A program made the translations under genes and the position numbers. The notes beneath the pieces are model-generated. The model was not told where the DNA came from. It ran no database searches and saw only the letters and a program-made list of their open reading frames with translations. This document shows, one piece after another, positions 46,690 through 55,165 of a DNA stretch of 55,165 bases (its first letter is position 1; each line of letters starts with the position of its first letter). The stretch spans positions 1-55,165 of the forward strand of contig JAHFRV010000019.1 of assembly GCA_023266095.1 (NCBI GenBank), given 5' to 3'. The stretch comes from Gammaproteobacteria bacterium (GTDB taxonomy: Bacteria > Pseudomonadota > Gammaproteobacteria > DRLM01).

Positions 46690-48021
46690 TCAGGTCTTTT
46701 CCAGACAGGCATAATAAAAACCGTCCATCCCGGCTTCGCCGGGCAGGATCAAGCGGCCGTGGCGCAGAGCGCGGCCCCATCCGGCATCGATGACTTGTTC
46801 GCGGGCGTCGGCATGCTGGTTTAAAAAGCGCTCGATCTGCATCTCGTTTTCCTGCGGCAGCACCGAACAGGTGGCGTACACCAGCTTACCGCCCGCGCGC
46901 AGCAAGGGCCACATGGCGTCAAGTAATCGGCCTTGCAAGCCGGTCAAGGCCGCAATATCCTCCCGCCGGCGCAGATACTTGATATCGGGATGGCGGCGAA
47001 TCACCCCCAGTCCGGCACAGGGCGCGTCCAACAAAATCCGCTCGAAAGACACGCCATCCCACCACGCGTCGGGCCGAGTCGCATCATCGACGATCACCCG
47101 CGCCGTCAAACCCAGCCGCGCGAGGTTTTCATGCACCCGCCCCACCCGTACCGCATCCTGGTCGAGCGCCACCAATTCAAGCAGCGCCGGCTGACGCTCC
47201 AATATATGGCAGGTCTTGCCGCCGGGTGCGGCGCAGGCGTCCAGTATTCGCTCGCCCGCTTGCGGATCCAGCAGCTCCGCCGCCAGCTGCGCCGCGCCGT
47301 CCTGCACCGATACCGCCCCATCGGCGAAGCCGGGCAGCTGATCGACATCCAGCGGCCGCGCCAGCAGTACGCCGCATTCGGTATGCGGCACCGCCGCCGC
47401 CTCAATGCCCGCGGCGGCGAGCCGCGCGAGGTAGACGGCGCGTTCGCCGCGGCGGCGGTTGACGCGCAAAAACATCGGCGCCCGTTCATTATTGGCGGCG
47501 ACGATGCTCCGCCAATCGTCCGACCGGCCGGCACGCAACATGTCCAACAGCCAGACGGGATGCGCGCTGGCCGCGGACTCGTCGCGATCCACTTCGGCGA
47601 GCAAGGCTACGCCCCCTTTTTGCGCACCGCGCAACACCGCGTTGATCAGGCCCGCCGCCCACGGTTTACCCAAAGCGCGGGCCGCGTCCACCGTAGCGGC
47701 CACCGCGGCATAGGGCGGGATGCGGGTGTAGAACAACTGATAGAGGCCCACCAGCAGCAGACCGTACACCGCCCGCTCCTTGTCGCGCAGCGGTTTGGGC
47801 ATCAGACGGGCGAGCAACATTTCCAGGCGGGGGCCCCAGCGCAATACCCCATAACACAGCTCCTGAAGCAGCGCCCGTTCCTGTGCCGGCAACTTGGCGA
47901 GCGCCGGCGGCAAAGCCGCACTCAAGGAACGCCCTTCCGTCATGACCTGGGCCAACACCGACGCCGCCACACCCCTAGCCTCCGCGGCGGAGGGCTTAGC
48001 GCGCATGGGGATGGACGGCAT
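46690..48021 (-). CDS. rsmB: 16S rRNA m5C967 methyltransferase RsmB
   Basis: A 443-residue enzyme methylating C967 of 16S rRNA. The N-terminal NusB-like RNA-binding domain is followed by a class I methyltransferase: ILDACAAPGGKTCHILE (motif I), LLDAPCAGLGVIRRHPDIKY with the PC motif, and the second Cys in LVYATCSVLPQENE. ATG 48021 or 48006 overlaps the end of fmt. It lies 3 bases before the DUF4390 gene. Confidence 0.95.
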   Translation of the reverse strand: MPSIPMRAKPSAAEARGVAASVLAQVMTEGRSLSAALPPALAKLPAQERALLQELCYGVLRWGPRLEMLLARLMPKPLRDKERAVYGLLLVGLYQLFYTRIPPYAAVAATVDAARALGKPWAAGLINAVLRGAQKGGVALLAEVDRDESAASAHPVWLLDMLRAGRSDDWRSIVAANNERAPMFLRVNRRRGERAVYLARLAAAGIEAAAVPHTECGVLLARPLDVDQLPGFADGAVSVQDGAAQLAAELLDPQAGERILDACAAPGGKTCHILERQPALLELVALDQDAVRVGRVHENLARLGLTARVIVDDATRPDAWWDGVSFERILLDAPCAGLGVIRRHPDIKYLRRREDIAALTGLQGRLLDAMWPLLRAGGKLVYATCSVLPQENEMQIERFLNQHADAREQVIDAGWGRALRHGRLILPGEAGMDGFYYACLEKT

Positions 48022-48964
48022 ATTCCGCGGCGCCCATCACACTGCCAGGAACGAGGGGGTGAGCGTTGAGCACCGCCGCGACTGGCAGCGGCCGACCGCC
48101 GGGAAGTTGGATTTCCAAGAGCCGCAGGGCGCCGCTACCGGTGGCCACCTCGATCCCCGCACGGCCGGCGGTGAGCACCGTGCCCGGCGCGGCGCGGATG
48201 TCGGATGAGACGGCGAGAGCGCGCCACACCCGCAGGGTTTTCTCGCCCCACTGGGTCTGCGCCACCGGCCAGGGATTGAAGGCCCGCACTTGGCGCTCGA
48301 TCTCCCGCGCGGGACGCGACCAATTTATCAATGCCTCGGCCTTGTCGAGTTTGGCGGCATAACAGGACAGGCTGTCATCCTGCGCCTCGCGGCGCGCGGT
48401 GCCCCGCTCCACTTGCGCGAGGGCGGCGAGTATCGCCTCGGCGCCGAGCGCGGCCAGTTTGTCGTGCAGGCTTTGCGCCGTGTCATCGGCGGCGATGGGG
48501 CAGGCCAGTTTCAACAACATGTCGCCGGTATCCAGCCCGGCATTCATTTGGATGATGGTGATGCCGGTCTCGTCGTCACCCGCCAGGATGGCACGCTGGA
48601 TGGGCGCCGCGCCGCGCCAGCGCGGCAACAGCGAAGCGTGGATGTTGAGGCAACCGTGACGGGGAATGTCCAGCACCGCCCGTGGCAGAATCAGTCCGTA
48701 AGCCACCACCACCATCACATCGGCGCCCAAGCCGCGTAACGTTTCATGCTCTGCCGCCGGCTTCAGACTGGGCGGCTGATGCACCGCAATATCTGCATCC
48801 GCCGCCAATTGTTTCACCGGGCTCGCGCTCAATTTACGGCCGCGCCCGGCGGGCCGGTCGGGCTGGGTATACACAGCACACACTTCATGCTCCGATTGCA
48901 GCAGCGCCGCCAAGGCGACCCGCGCGAACTCGGGGGTGCCGGCAAAAACGATTTTCAATGGCAT
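47996..48964 (-). CDS. fmt: Methionyl-tRNA formyltransferase
   Basis: A 322-residue enzyme that formylates initiator Met-tRNA with 10-formyltetrahydrofolate. Marks: KIVFAGTPEFARVALAAL, the catalytic Asn-His region CLNIHASLLPRWRGAAPIQR, GITIIQMNAGLDTGDML, and a C-terminal OB-like domain. ATG 48964 starts it. It overlaps rsmB by 26 bases, with def upstream in the usual def-fmt-rsmB order. Confidence 0.97.
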   Translation of the reverse strand: MPLKIVFAGTPEFARVALAALLQSEHEVCAVYTQPDRPAGRGRKLSASPVKQLAADADIAVHQPPSLKPAAEHETLRGLGADVMVVVAYGLILPRAVLDIPRHGCLNIHASLLPRWRGAAPIQRAILAGDDETGITIIQMNAGLDTGDMLLKLACPIAADDTAQSLHDKLAALGAEAILAALAQVERGTARREAQDDSLSCYAAKLDKAEALINWSRPAREIERQVRAFNPWPVAQTQWGEKTLRVWRALAVSSDIRAAPGTVLTAGRAGIEVATGSGALRLLEIQLPGGRPLPVAAVLNAHPLVPGSVMGAAEYAVHPHAR

Positions 48965-49010
48965 ACGGAGTCACTTGAATTAAGGGGCGGGCGGCGGCGC
49001 GCCTGGGGGC

Positions 49011-49514
49011 TCATAAAGTATGGCGCCGCCATTTTTCCATTTTCTTGCGGATGCGGCCGCGTTTCAATTCGGAGAGATAATCCACGAACAGCTTGCCTTC
49101 CAGGTGATCGATCTCGTGTTGTATGCATACCGCCAGCAGGCCGTCGGCCTCCAGCTCGTAAGGCTGGCCGTCGCGGCCGAGGGCTTGCACCCGCACCCAG
49201 GCCGCGCGCTCGACGTTTTCATAAATATTGGGGACCGACAGGCAACCTTCCTCGAACACCTCGTTACCGCGCTGCGTGAGTATCTCGGGATTGACGAAAT
49301 AATGCGGGTCATTGCGTTCTTCGGAGATGTCGATCACGATCACGCGCTTGGCCACATTGACCTGCGGCGCGGCCAGACCGATGCCCGGCGCGGCGTACAT
49401 GGTCTCGAGCATGTCGTCGAGCAAAGCACGCGTTTCGTCGTCGACCTTCGCCACCGGCTGGGCCTGGTTACGCAAACGGGGATCAGGGAAATGCAGAATA
49501 GGGAGGATCGCCAT
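49011..49514 (-). CDS. def: Peptide deformylase
   Basis: A 167-residue metalloenzyme removing the formyl group from new proteins. The three motifs are [15 protein letters not shown] (Cys metal ligand) and [12 protein letters not shown] (two His ligands, catalytic Glu). ATG 49514 ([14 protein letters not shown]) is the family start; the upstream frame is not used. It heads the def-fmt-rsmB-DUF4390-ntrYX operon, divergent from the LysM gene. Confidence 0.97.
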   Translation of the reverse strand: MAILPILHFPDPRLRNQAQPVAKVDDETRALLDDMLETMYAAPGIGLAAPQVNVAKRVIVIDISEERNDPHYFVNPEILTQRGNEVFEEGCLSVPNIYENVERAAWVRVQALGRDGQPYELEADGLLAVCIQHEIDHLEGKLFVDYLSELKRGRIRKKMEKWRRHTL

Positions 49515-49663
49515 ATTTAAATCCATCAAGGTCTTAATCAAACTGCCGTATATATTGCTAGCTTAAGGATCATACCGAACTTGCACGGGTGGATGCCACC
49601 CAGGTAGAGACCGCGGCATGATTCGGCTACACTCCCGCGAAGCAACCTGGAAAAGGGTCGACT

Positions 49664-50749
49664 ATGACGATTCGCAATACCGTGACGGCACTGCTGCTGG
49701 CCTTGGCTTTGGCCTTGAGCACCGCCCACGCCGATACCGTGACGCTCAATCCCGAGCACCCCGATCGCCACGTCGTGGTGAAGGGAGACACACTATGGGA
49801 TATCTCCGCGCGTTTTCTGCGCGATCCCTGGCGTTGGCCCGACGTGTGGGAAATCAATCCCCAAATTGAAAATCCCCATCTCATTTACCCGGGCGACATC
49901 ATCAGCCTGACCTATCGCGAAGGGCAACCGGTGCTGCAATTGGAGCGACCCTCCGCCCAAACCGGCGCGGACGGGGTCGACATGGCAGGCGATGGTGACC
50001 GGGTGAAACTCTCGCCGCAAGTTCGCATCACCAAATTGGAACGGCCCATTCCCACCGTGCCCGTCGAAGTTATCGAACAATTCCTGCTCAACGCCCAAGT
50101 CATTTCTCCCGATGAATTGGCCAAATCCGGCTATGTGCTCTCCATGGAAGAAGGCCGGCTGATCGGCGGCACCGGCAATAAAATCTACGCCCGCGGCGTC
50201 AATGACCGCAGCACGACCCGCTACGAGGTATTTCGCACCGGCACGGCGTACCGCAATCCCAACGCTAAAAAAGACGAGGTGCTCGGTTATGAAGCCCTCA
50301 AAGTGGCGGACGGTCGCCTCGAAGCCTACGGTGATCCCGCCACGCTCACCCTGGTTAAAAGCACCCGCGAGACTCTGCCTGGCGACCGGGTGATCGCCAG
50401 CCCCGAAGACCAGACGCGCGACTTCAATTTCGTCCCCAGCGCCCCGGACAAAACCGTGCAAGGCCATATCGTGGCCCTCTTCGATGCCATCTCCCGCGCC
50501 GGTCGTTACCAAGTGGTAGTGCTCAACCTCGGCCACAACGACGGCGTGCGGCCCGGCCATGTGCTGGCCGCCTACCACGCCGGGGAAACCGTACGCGATC
50601 CGGTGAAACCCAAGGCGGATCCAGTAACGTTGCCGGATGCCCAGGAAGGACTGCTGATGGTATTCCGGGTGTTTGACAAAGTAAGCTATGCTTTAGTGAT
50701 GGAAGCGACCCGGGATATCCGATTGTACGACGCGGTACGCAACCCTTGA
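49664..50749 (+). CDS. LysM-domain secreted protein
   Basis: A 361-residue periplasmic or cell-wall-associated protein. The signal peptide is MTIRNTVTALLLALALALST then AHA; the LysM domain (about 38-86) reads VVKGDTLWDISARFLRDPWR and VWEINPQIENPHLIYPGDII. The remaining ~270 residues are beta-rich and repeat-poor. Such genes regularly lie directly before dprA in Gammaproteobacteria. ATG 49664. Role: peptidoglycan binding; enzymatic activity not evident. Confidence 0.93.
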   Translation: MTIRNTVTALLLALALALSTAHADTVTLNPEHPDRHVVVKGDTLWDISARFLRDPWRWPDVWEINPQIENPHLIYPGDIISLTYREGQPVLQLERPSAQTGADGVDMAGDGDRVKLSPQVRITKLERPIPTVPVEVIEQFLLNAQVISPDELAKSGYVLSMEEGRLIGGTGNKIYARGVNDRSTTRYEVFRTGTAYRNPNAKKDEVLGYEALKVADGRLEAYGDPATLTLVKSTRETLPGDRVIASPEDQTRDFNFVPSAPDKTVQGHIVALFDAISRAGRYQVVVLNLGHNDGVRPGHVLAAYHAGETVRDPVKPKADPVTLPDAQEGLLMVFRVFDKVSYALVMEATRDIRLYDAVRNP

Positions 50750-50917
50750 GGAAACGGCTTAAATTGAGACTCACAGAGCGCGACTGATAACACCTGCACC
50801 GCATTTGGCAAGAGTGTCAGGTAGAAAAACGAAACACGTTTGATTTTCGTCTCTGAAAACTTCATGAATGGATTTTCAGAGGCTACATAAAACAAACCAG
50901 GGGCATGCTAAACAGGG

Positions 50918-52033
50918 ATGGGGGAAACACAGGCCGAGGACGAACGGGCCTATTGGCTCGCGCTGCTCCGCCTGCCCGCTATCGGCGCGGCGGGAGCACG
51001 GCTATTGTTATCCCGCTTCGGCTCACCGCGCCAGCTCTTCGAGGCGGGCGATGCGGCTTGGTATGACGCCAAACTCCCCGCCGCGGCCCGCGCCTACTTG
51101 GGGAATCCGATCTGGGCGGAGATCGGTGCCGATCTCGCCTGGTTAGCTCAACCCCAGCATCACCTCCTCACCTTGAATGATCCGGACTACCCGCCGCTAC
51201 TGCGGGAAATCTCCGACCCGCCACCGGTGCTGTTCATTCACGGCGACCCGGCCCTCCTGCTTACCCCTCAACTCGCGGTAGTAGGCAGCCGCAATCCCAG
51301 TCCCGCCGGCGAACGCACCGCCACCGACTTCGCCGCCCATTTGAGCCGGGCCGGTCTCACCGTCACCAGCGGCATGGCCATCGGCATCGACGCCGCCGCG
51401 CATCGCGGCGCATTACAAGTCCCGGCACCCACTTTGGCGGTGGCCGGCACCGGCCTCGACCGCGTTTATCCAGCCCAGCACCGCGATCTGGCTCACGCCA
51501 TCGCCGAACGAGGCGCGTTAGTCTCCGAATTTCCGATCGGCACGCCACCCCGGCCCGATCACTTCCCGCGCCGCAACCGTATTATCAGTGGCCTCGCGCT
51601 AGGCACCCTGGTGGTGGAGGCCGCGCCGCAAAGCGGCTCGCTGATCACCGCCCGGCTGGCCGCCGAACAAGGCCGAGAGGTGTTCGCCATCCCCGGCTCC
51701 ATCCACAATCCGCTGTCGCGCGGCTGCCACGCCCTGATTCGGCAAGGGGCGAAGTTGGTGGAAACCGGCCAGGACATCCTTGAAGAATTGGCAGGCTTTA
51801 CCTCCAGCAAACTCTCCTTCACACAAAATACCGTCCTTAGCGGCAGCGACGCGGAAAACGTCCATGAATTCTCAAGCCTATTGAATTCACTCGGCTTCGA
51901 ACCCACTTCTATCGATGCGGTGGTAGAACGCAGCGGATTGACGACCGAGCAGGTTTCCTCCATGCTGGTGGTACTTGAATTGCATGGAAAGGTGATATCC
52001 GGACCGGGCGGCTTGTATACCCGCATGCCGTGA
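50918..52033 (+). CDS. dprA: DNA processing protein DprA
   Basis: A 371-residue DprA/Smf protein that loads RecA on incoming single-stranded DNA. The Rossmann-like core includes LAVVGSRNPSPAGE, TVTSGMAIGIDAAAHRGAL, AVAGTGLDRVYPAQHRDLA, EFPIGTPPRPDHFPRRNRII and SLITARLAAEQGREVFAIPG. A C-terminal winged-helix (DprA WH) domain ends the protein. ATG 50918 has only a weak, close ribosome site (CAGGG), so the start is somewhat uncertain. smg follows after 24 bases. Confidence 0.96.
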   Translation: MGETQAEDERAYWLALLRLPAIGAAGARLLLSRFGSPRQLFEAGDAAWYDAKLPAAARAYLGNPIWAEIGADLAWLAQPQHHLLTLNDPDYPPLLREISDPPPVLFIHGDPALLLTPQLAVVGSRNPSPAGERTATDFAAHLSRAGLTVTSGMAIGIDAAAHRGALQVPAPTLAVAGTGLDRVYPAQHRDLAHAIAERGALVSEFPIGTPPRPDHFPRRNRIISGLALGTLVVEAAPQSGSLITARLAAEQGREVFAIPGSIHNPLSRGCHALIRQGAKLVETGQDILEELAGFTSSKLSFTQNTVLSGSDAENVHEFSSLLNSLGFEPTSIDAVVERSGLTTEQVSSMLVVLELHGKVISGPGGLYTRMP

Positions 52034-52057
52034 AACGACCGACCAGAGACGAGAATC

Positions 52058-52537
52058 ATGAAAGAAAATATGCTGGATATCCTGATGTACCTGCTGGAAA
52101 ACTACATTTGCGGGGACATTGACGACAGCGCCGACGAGGCCTCGCTGCGTTCGGAGTTACAGCGCGCCGGTTTCCCGGATCAAGAAATCAATAAGGCCTT
52201 CTCGTGGCTGGAAGGTTTGGCCGCCATGCGCGAAAACGCCGGCGCCGTCACCACGCCTGCCGCCCGTGCGCTGCGTATCTACACCGCCGAAGAAATCAAG
52301 CGCCTTGACACTGAAAGCCGCGGTTTCTTGATGTTTCTTGAGCAGGTAGGCGTCTTGGACCCCTCCAGCCGGGAACTGGTGATAGACCGCATCATGGCCC
52401 TCGACACCGGTGAAACCGACCTGACCGACCTCAAATGGGTTATTCTGCTGGTCCTCTTCAACCAACCCGGCAAGGAAGCCGCCTTCGCCTGGATGGAAGA
52501 CTTGTTATTCGAGGGCAGCCCCGGCTGGCTGCATTAA
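52058..52537 (+). CDS. smg: Smg family protein (DUF494)
   Basis: A 159-residue Smg protein. Features are MLDILMYLLENYICGD, a four-helix N-terminal part with LRSELQRAGFPDQEINKAF, RALRIYTAEEIKRLDTESRG and EQVGVLDPSSRELVIDRIMA. The family is conserved between dprA and topA in Gammaproteobacteria; function unknown, possibly tied to DNA uptake. ATG 52058 lies 24 bases after dprA. Confidence 0.94.
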   Translation: MKENMLDILMYLLENYICGDIDDSADEASLRSELQRAGFPDQEINKAFSWLEGLAAMRENAGAVTTPAARALRIYTAEEIKRLDTESRGFLMFLEQVGVLDPSSRELVIDRIMALDTGETDLTDLKWVILLVLFNQPGKEAAFAWMEDLLFEGSPGWLH

Positions 52538-52674
52538 ACGCCAGCGTGACACGGCGGTACACCTAATCAATCAGAGCGGCCCGCCCATGAGTGGCGGAGG
52601 GGCACCACTGAATCATCTCAGCGGTGCAAAGCAGCATCACGCTGAACATTACGGACTTAAAGATATAGAGTGCG

Positions 52675-54975
52675 ATGAGTAAAAATCTGGTCATCGTCGA
52701 ATCGCCGGCCAAGGCAAAAACCATTAAAAAATATTTGGGCAACGACTTCACCGTCCTCGCCTCGTATGGCCACGTCCGCGATTTACTACCCAAAGAGGGC
52801 GCGGTCGATCCGGCCCATGACTTCGCCATGAAGTATCAGGCCATCGAGAAGAATGAAAAACACTTCTCAGCCATCGCCAAGGAAATGGGCAAGGCCGAAA
52901 CACTTTACCTCGCCACTGACCCGGATCGCGAAGGCGAAGCCATCTCCTGGCATTTGTGCGAACTGCTGCGGGAGAAAAAACTGCTGGGTGACAAACCCGT
53001 TCACCGGGTGGTGTTTCACGAAATCACCGAGCGCGCCATCCAGGAGGCGGTGGAACATCCGCGCGAACTCTCGATGGATTTGGTCAACGCCCAGCAGGCG
53101 CGACGCGCCCTGGATTATCTGGTGGGTTTCAACCTCTCACCCCTGTTGTGGAAAAAAGTCCGGCCGGGCCTATCGGCCGGCCGGGTGCAAAGCCCCGCCT
53201 TGCGCATGATCGTCGAGCGCGAGGAAGAGATCGAGAAATTCCAGGCCCGCGAATACTGGACCATCGAGGCCGACCTCGGCAAAGCGAAAGAAACGTTTAC
53301 CGCCAAACTCAGCCATTACCAGGGCAACAAGCTCACCCAGTTCAGCATCGACAACGAGGCCGAGGCCCGCGCCGCGGAGCAAGCGCTCAGCAAAGCGGCG
53401 AGCGGCAAACTCGTCGTCGCCAAGGTGGAAAAGAAACAGCGTAAACGCAATCCCGCGCCGCCCTTCACCACTTCCACCTTGCAACAGGAGGCCGCGCGTA
53501 AATTGGGCTTCACGACGCTGCGCACTATGCGTATCGCCCAGCAATTGTATGAAGGTATCGACATCGGCGGCAGCACGGTGGGTCTGATCACCTATATGCG
53601 TACCGACTCGGTGAATCTGGCGCAAGAAGCGGTGAACGAAATCCGCGAACTCATCGCCGAACGTTACGGCGCCGACAATCTGCCGGCCGCGCCCAATGTC
53701 TACAAAACCAAATCGAAGAACGCGCAAGAGGCCCACGAAGCCGTGCGTCCCACCGTGGCGGCGCAGACTCCGGATTCCTTGAATGCCCATCTTTCCGCCG
53801 ATCAACTCAAACTCTATGAGTTGATCTGGAAGCGCACCGTCGCCTGTCAGATGATTTACGCCACCATCGACACGGTGAGCGCCGATCTCACTGCGGGTGA
53901 GGGAAACATCTTCCGCGCCACTGGCTCCACAATCACCAATCCCGGATTCCTCGCCGTGTACGAAGAAGGCGTGGACGACAGCAAGGGTGAGGACGACAAC
54001 CGCATCTTGCCCCCGCTCGCCGAAGGCGCGCAGATCAAACTCAATCAGATCCGTCCCGAACAACACTTCACCGAACCGCCGCCACGTTATTCGGAAGCGA
54101 GTCTGGTGAAGGCGCTGGAAGAACACGGCATCGGCCGACCTTCGACGTATGCGGCGATCATCTCCACTTTGCAGGCGCGCGAATACGTCACCATGGACAA
54201 GCGCCGCTTCATTCCGACCGATGTGGCACGGGTGGTGAACAAATTCCTCACCGGTTATTTCACACAATACGTGGACTATGATTTCACCGCCAAGCTGGAA
54301 GACGACTTGGACGCGGTGTCGCGCGGCGAAGGCGAATGGGTGCCATTGCTGCGCGCGTTTTGGCAACCCTTCAAAGACCGGGTGGACGACACCGAGCAAA
54401 ACGTCGCGCGCAAAGATGTCACCCAAGAGGCCATGGACGAGGCCTGCCCTAAATGCGGTAAACCGCTCGCCACCCGCCTGGGACGGCGCGGCCGTTTCGT
54501 CGGCTGCACCGGTTATCCGGAATGCGACTACACCCGCGGCCTCGGCGACGACAAAGAACCGGAAGCCCCTGAAAAAGTGGAAGGCCGCAACTGCCCGCAA
54601 TGCGAATCGGATTTAATCATCCGCCAGGGCCGTTACGGCAAGTTCATCGGTTGCAGCAATTACCCGAAGTGCAAATACATCGAGCCGCTGGAAAAGCCGG
54701 CCGACACGCAAGTCGTCTGTCCCGAATGCCACCAGGGCAATTTGCTGAAACGCAAATCGCGTTACGGCAAGATCTTCTATTCCTGTTCGCGTTACCCCGA
54801 CTGCAAATACGCGGTGTGGAACGAGCCCATCGCCGAAGCCTGTCCGAAATGCAGCTGGCCCTTCCTGACCGTGAAGACCACCAAACGGCGCGGTACGGAA
54901 AAAGTCTGTCCGCAAAAAGAATGCGGCTACAGCGCACCCGCACCGGAATTGGCGCCGGAGCCGCCTCCCGCTTAA
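52675..54975 (+). CDS. topA: DNA topoisomerase I
   Basis: A 766-residue type IA topoisomerase that relaxes negative supercoils. The TOPRIM domain starts NLVIVESPAKAKTIKKYLG and has ATDPDREGEAISWHL (acidic triad). The catalytic Tyr is in ITYMRTDSVNL (about 310). HGIGRPSTYAAIISTLQ follows. Four C-terminal zinc fingers are visible (for example CPKCGKPLATRLGRRGRFVG and CPQCESDLIIRQGRYGKFIG), the last one irregular (CPKCSWPF then CPQKEC). ATG 52675. A hairpin follows the stop. Confidence 0.98.
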   Translation: MSKNLVIVESPAKAKTIKKYLGNDFTVLASYGHVRDLLPKEGAVDPAHDFAMKYQAIEKNEKHFSAIAKEMGKAETLYLATDPDREGEAISWHLCELLREKKLLGDKPVHRVVFHEITERAIQEAVEHPRELSMDLVNAQQARRALDYLVGFNLSPLLWKKVRPGLSAGRVQSPALRMIVEREEEIEKFQAREYWTIEADLGKAKETFTAKLSHYQGNKLTQFSIDNEAEARAAEQALSKAASGKLVVAKVEKKQRKRNPAPPFTTSTLQQEAARKLGFTTLRTMRIAQQLYEGIDIGGSTVGLITYMRTDSVNLAQEAVNEIRELIAERYGADNLPAAPNVYKTKSKNAQEAHEAVRPTVAAQTPDSLNAHLSADQLKLYELIWKRTVACQMIYATIDTVSADLTAGEGNIFRATGSTITNPGFLAVYEEGVDDSKGEDDNRILPPLAEGAQIKLNQIRPEQHFTEPPPRYSEASLVKALEEHGIGRPSTYAAIISTLQAREYVTMDKRRFIPTDVARVVNKFLTGYFTQYVDYDFTAKLEDDLDAVSRGEGEWVPLLRAFWQPFKDRVDDTEQNVARKDVTQEAMDEACPKCGKPLATRLGRRGRFVGCTGYPECDYTRGLGDDKEPEAPEKVEGRNCPQCESDLIIRQGRYGKFIGCSNYPKCKYIEPLEKPADTQVVCPECHQGNLLKRKSRYGKIFYSCSRYPDCKYAVWNEPIAEACPKCSWPFLTVKTTKRRGTEKVCPQKECGYSAPAPELAPEPPPA

Positions 54976-54992
54976 AGCGCGTGCAAACCACT

Positions 54993-55014
54993 AGAGGGCG
55001 CCAGAGCGCCCTCT
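54993..55014 (+). terminator. Hairpin downstream of topA
   Basis: AGAGGGCGC pairs perfectly with GCGCCCTCT across CAGA, 18 bases after the topA stop, followed by GGTTCATTTGTT. A likely intrinsic terminator with a weak T-run. Confidence 0.7.
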
Positions 55015-55046
55015 GGTTCATTTGTTCACTGGCGGACTATTTATAT

Positions 55047-55163
55047 TAGGGCCTGTTGACGTTTCGTTTTAAGGTATTGAAATAAAAAAGCAAACTCGTA
55101 TTCTTGGATTCGCCAAAAAACAAAAAAAGAGTTTGCTAGATGCCCCGATTATTGCTCAGTGAC
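55047..55163. repeat. Contig-terminal inverted repeat, right copy
   Basis: Exact inverse of positions 1-117 (position i pairs with 55164 minus i). The inner boundary is TTAGGGCCTGTTGAC. As on the left, the repeat extends outward beyond the window. Both ends show the same terminus of one element, in opposite orientation. Confidence 0.8.
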
Positions 55164-55165
55164 GA

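Noticed and set aside
46933-48069. 378-residue open frame antisense to rsmB
   Set aside because: Arg/Gln/His-rich shadow of rsmB, which has clear catalytic motifs.
53170-54600. 476-residue open frame antisense to topA
   Set aside because: Phe/Gly/Arg-rich shadow of the topoisomerase reading frame.

Overview
The window looks like one complete contig from a gammaproteobacterial chemolithoautotroph. Its centre is a textbook alpha-carboxysome and carbon-concentrating locus: form IA RuBisCO, csoS2, csoSCA, csoS4A/B, three csoS1 shell genes, csoS1D, cbbR, mcdA/mcdB and acRAF. The flanks carry housekeeping blocks in an order familiar from Gammaproteobacteria: def-fmt-rsmB-DUF4390-ntrY-ntrX-trkA-trkH facing lysM-dprA-smg-topA. 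The genus cannot be named from sequence alone. Both ends carry the same 117-bp sequence in inverted orientation, as expected if assembly stopped at two copies of one mobile element.

Positions 1-12.2 kb are an accessory mix: a small protein kinase and PP2C phosphatase pair, a GH13 alpha-amylase-type enzyme, a chemoreceptor, a c-di-GMP phosphodiesterase-type EAL protein with a decayed EAL fragment and palindromic repeats beside it, a methyltransferase, an RRM RNA-binding protein, an NmrA-like oxidoreductase and a catalase. Positions 12.4-20.3 kb hold an unknown secreted protein placed like an inserted cassette at the 3' end of metH, then metH, a MITE-like palindrome, a DUF2007 protein, an LpxL-type acyltransferase, Dps and an HPP membrane protein.

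Positions 20.6-34.7 kb are one long minus-strand gene train: cbbL-cbbS-csoS2-csoSCA-csoS4A-csoS4B-csoS1C-csoS1A-csoS1B-bacterioferritin-like-acRAF-mcdA-mcdB-sulP-sbtA-sbtB-pseudo-aldolase. It joins every layer of a CO2-concentrating mechanism: SulP and SbtA for bicarbonate uptake, an SbtB-like PII protein for control of SbtA, the carboxysome shell with its carbonic anhydrase and RuBisCO, and McdA/McdB for positioning. The last gene is the most unusual. It has a class II aldolase fold that has lost all its metal ligands and gained a C-terminal domain, and it sits directly after sbtB. cbbR diverges from cbbL, and csoS1D lies just beyond cbbR.

Positions 37-55 kb are housekeeping genes: MazG, DedA, a TehB-like methyltransferase, the Trk potassium system, the NtrY/NtrX two-component system, RsmB, Fmt, Def, then LysM, DprA, Smg and TopA. 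No rRNA, tRNA or CRISPR array was seen. Most long antisense reading frames are GC-driven shadows of these genes.
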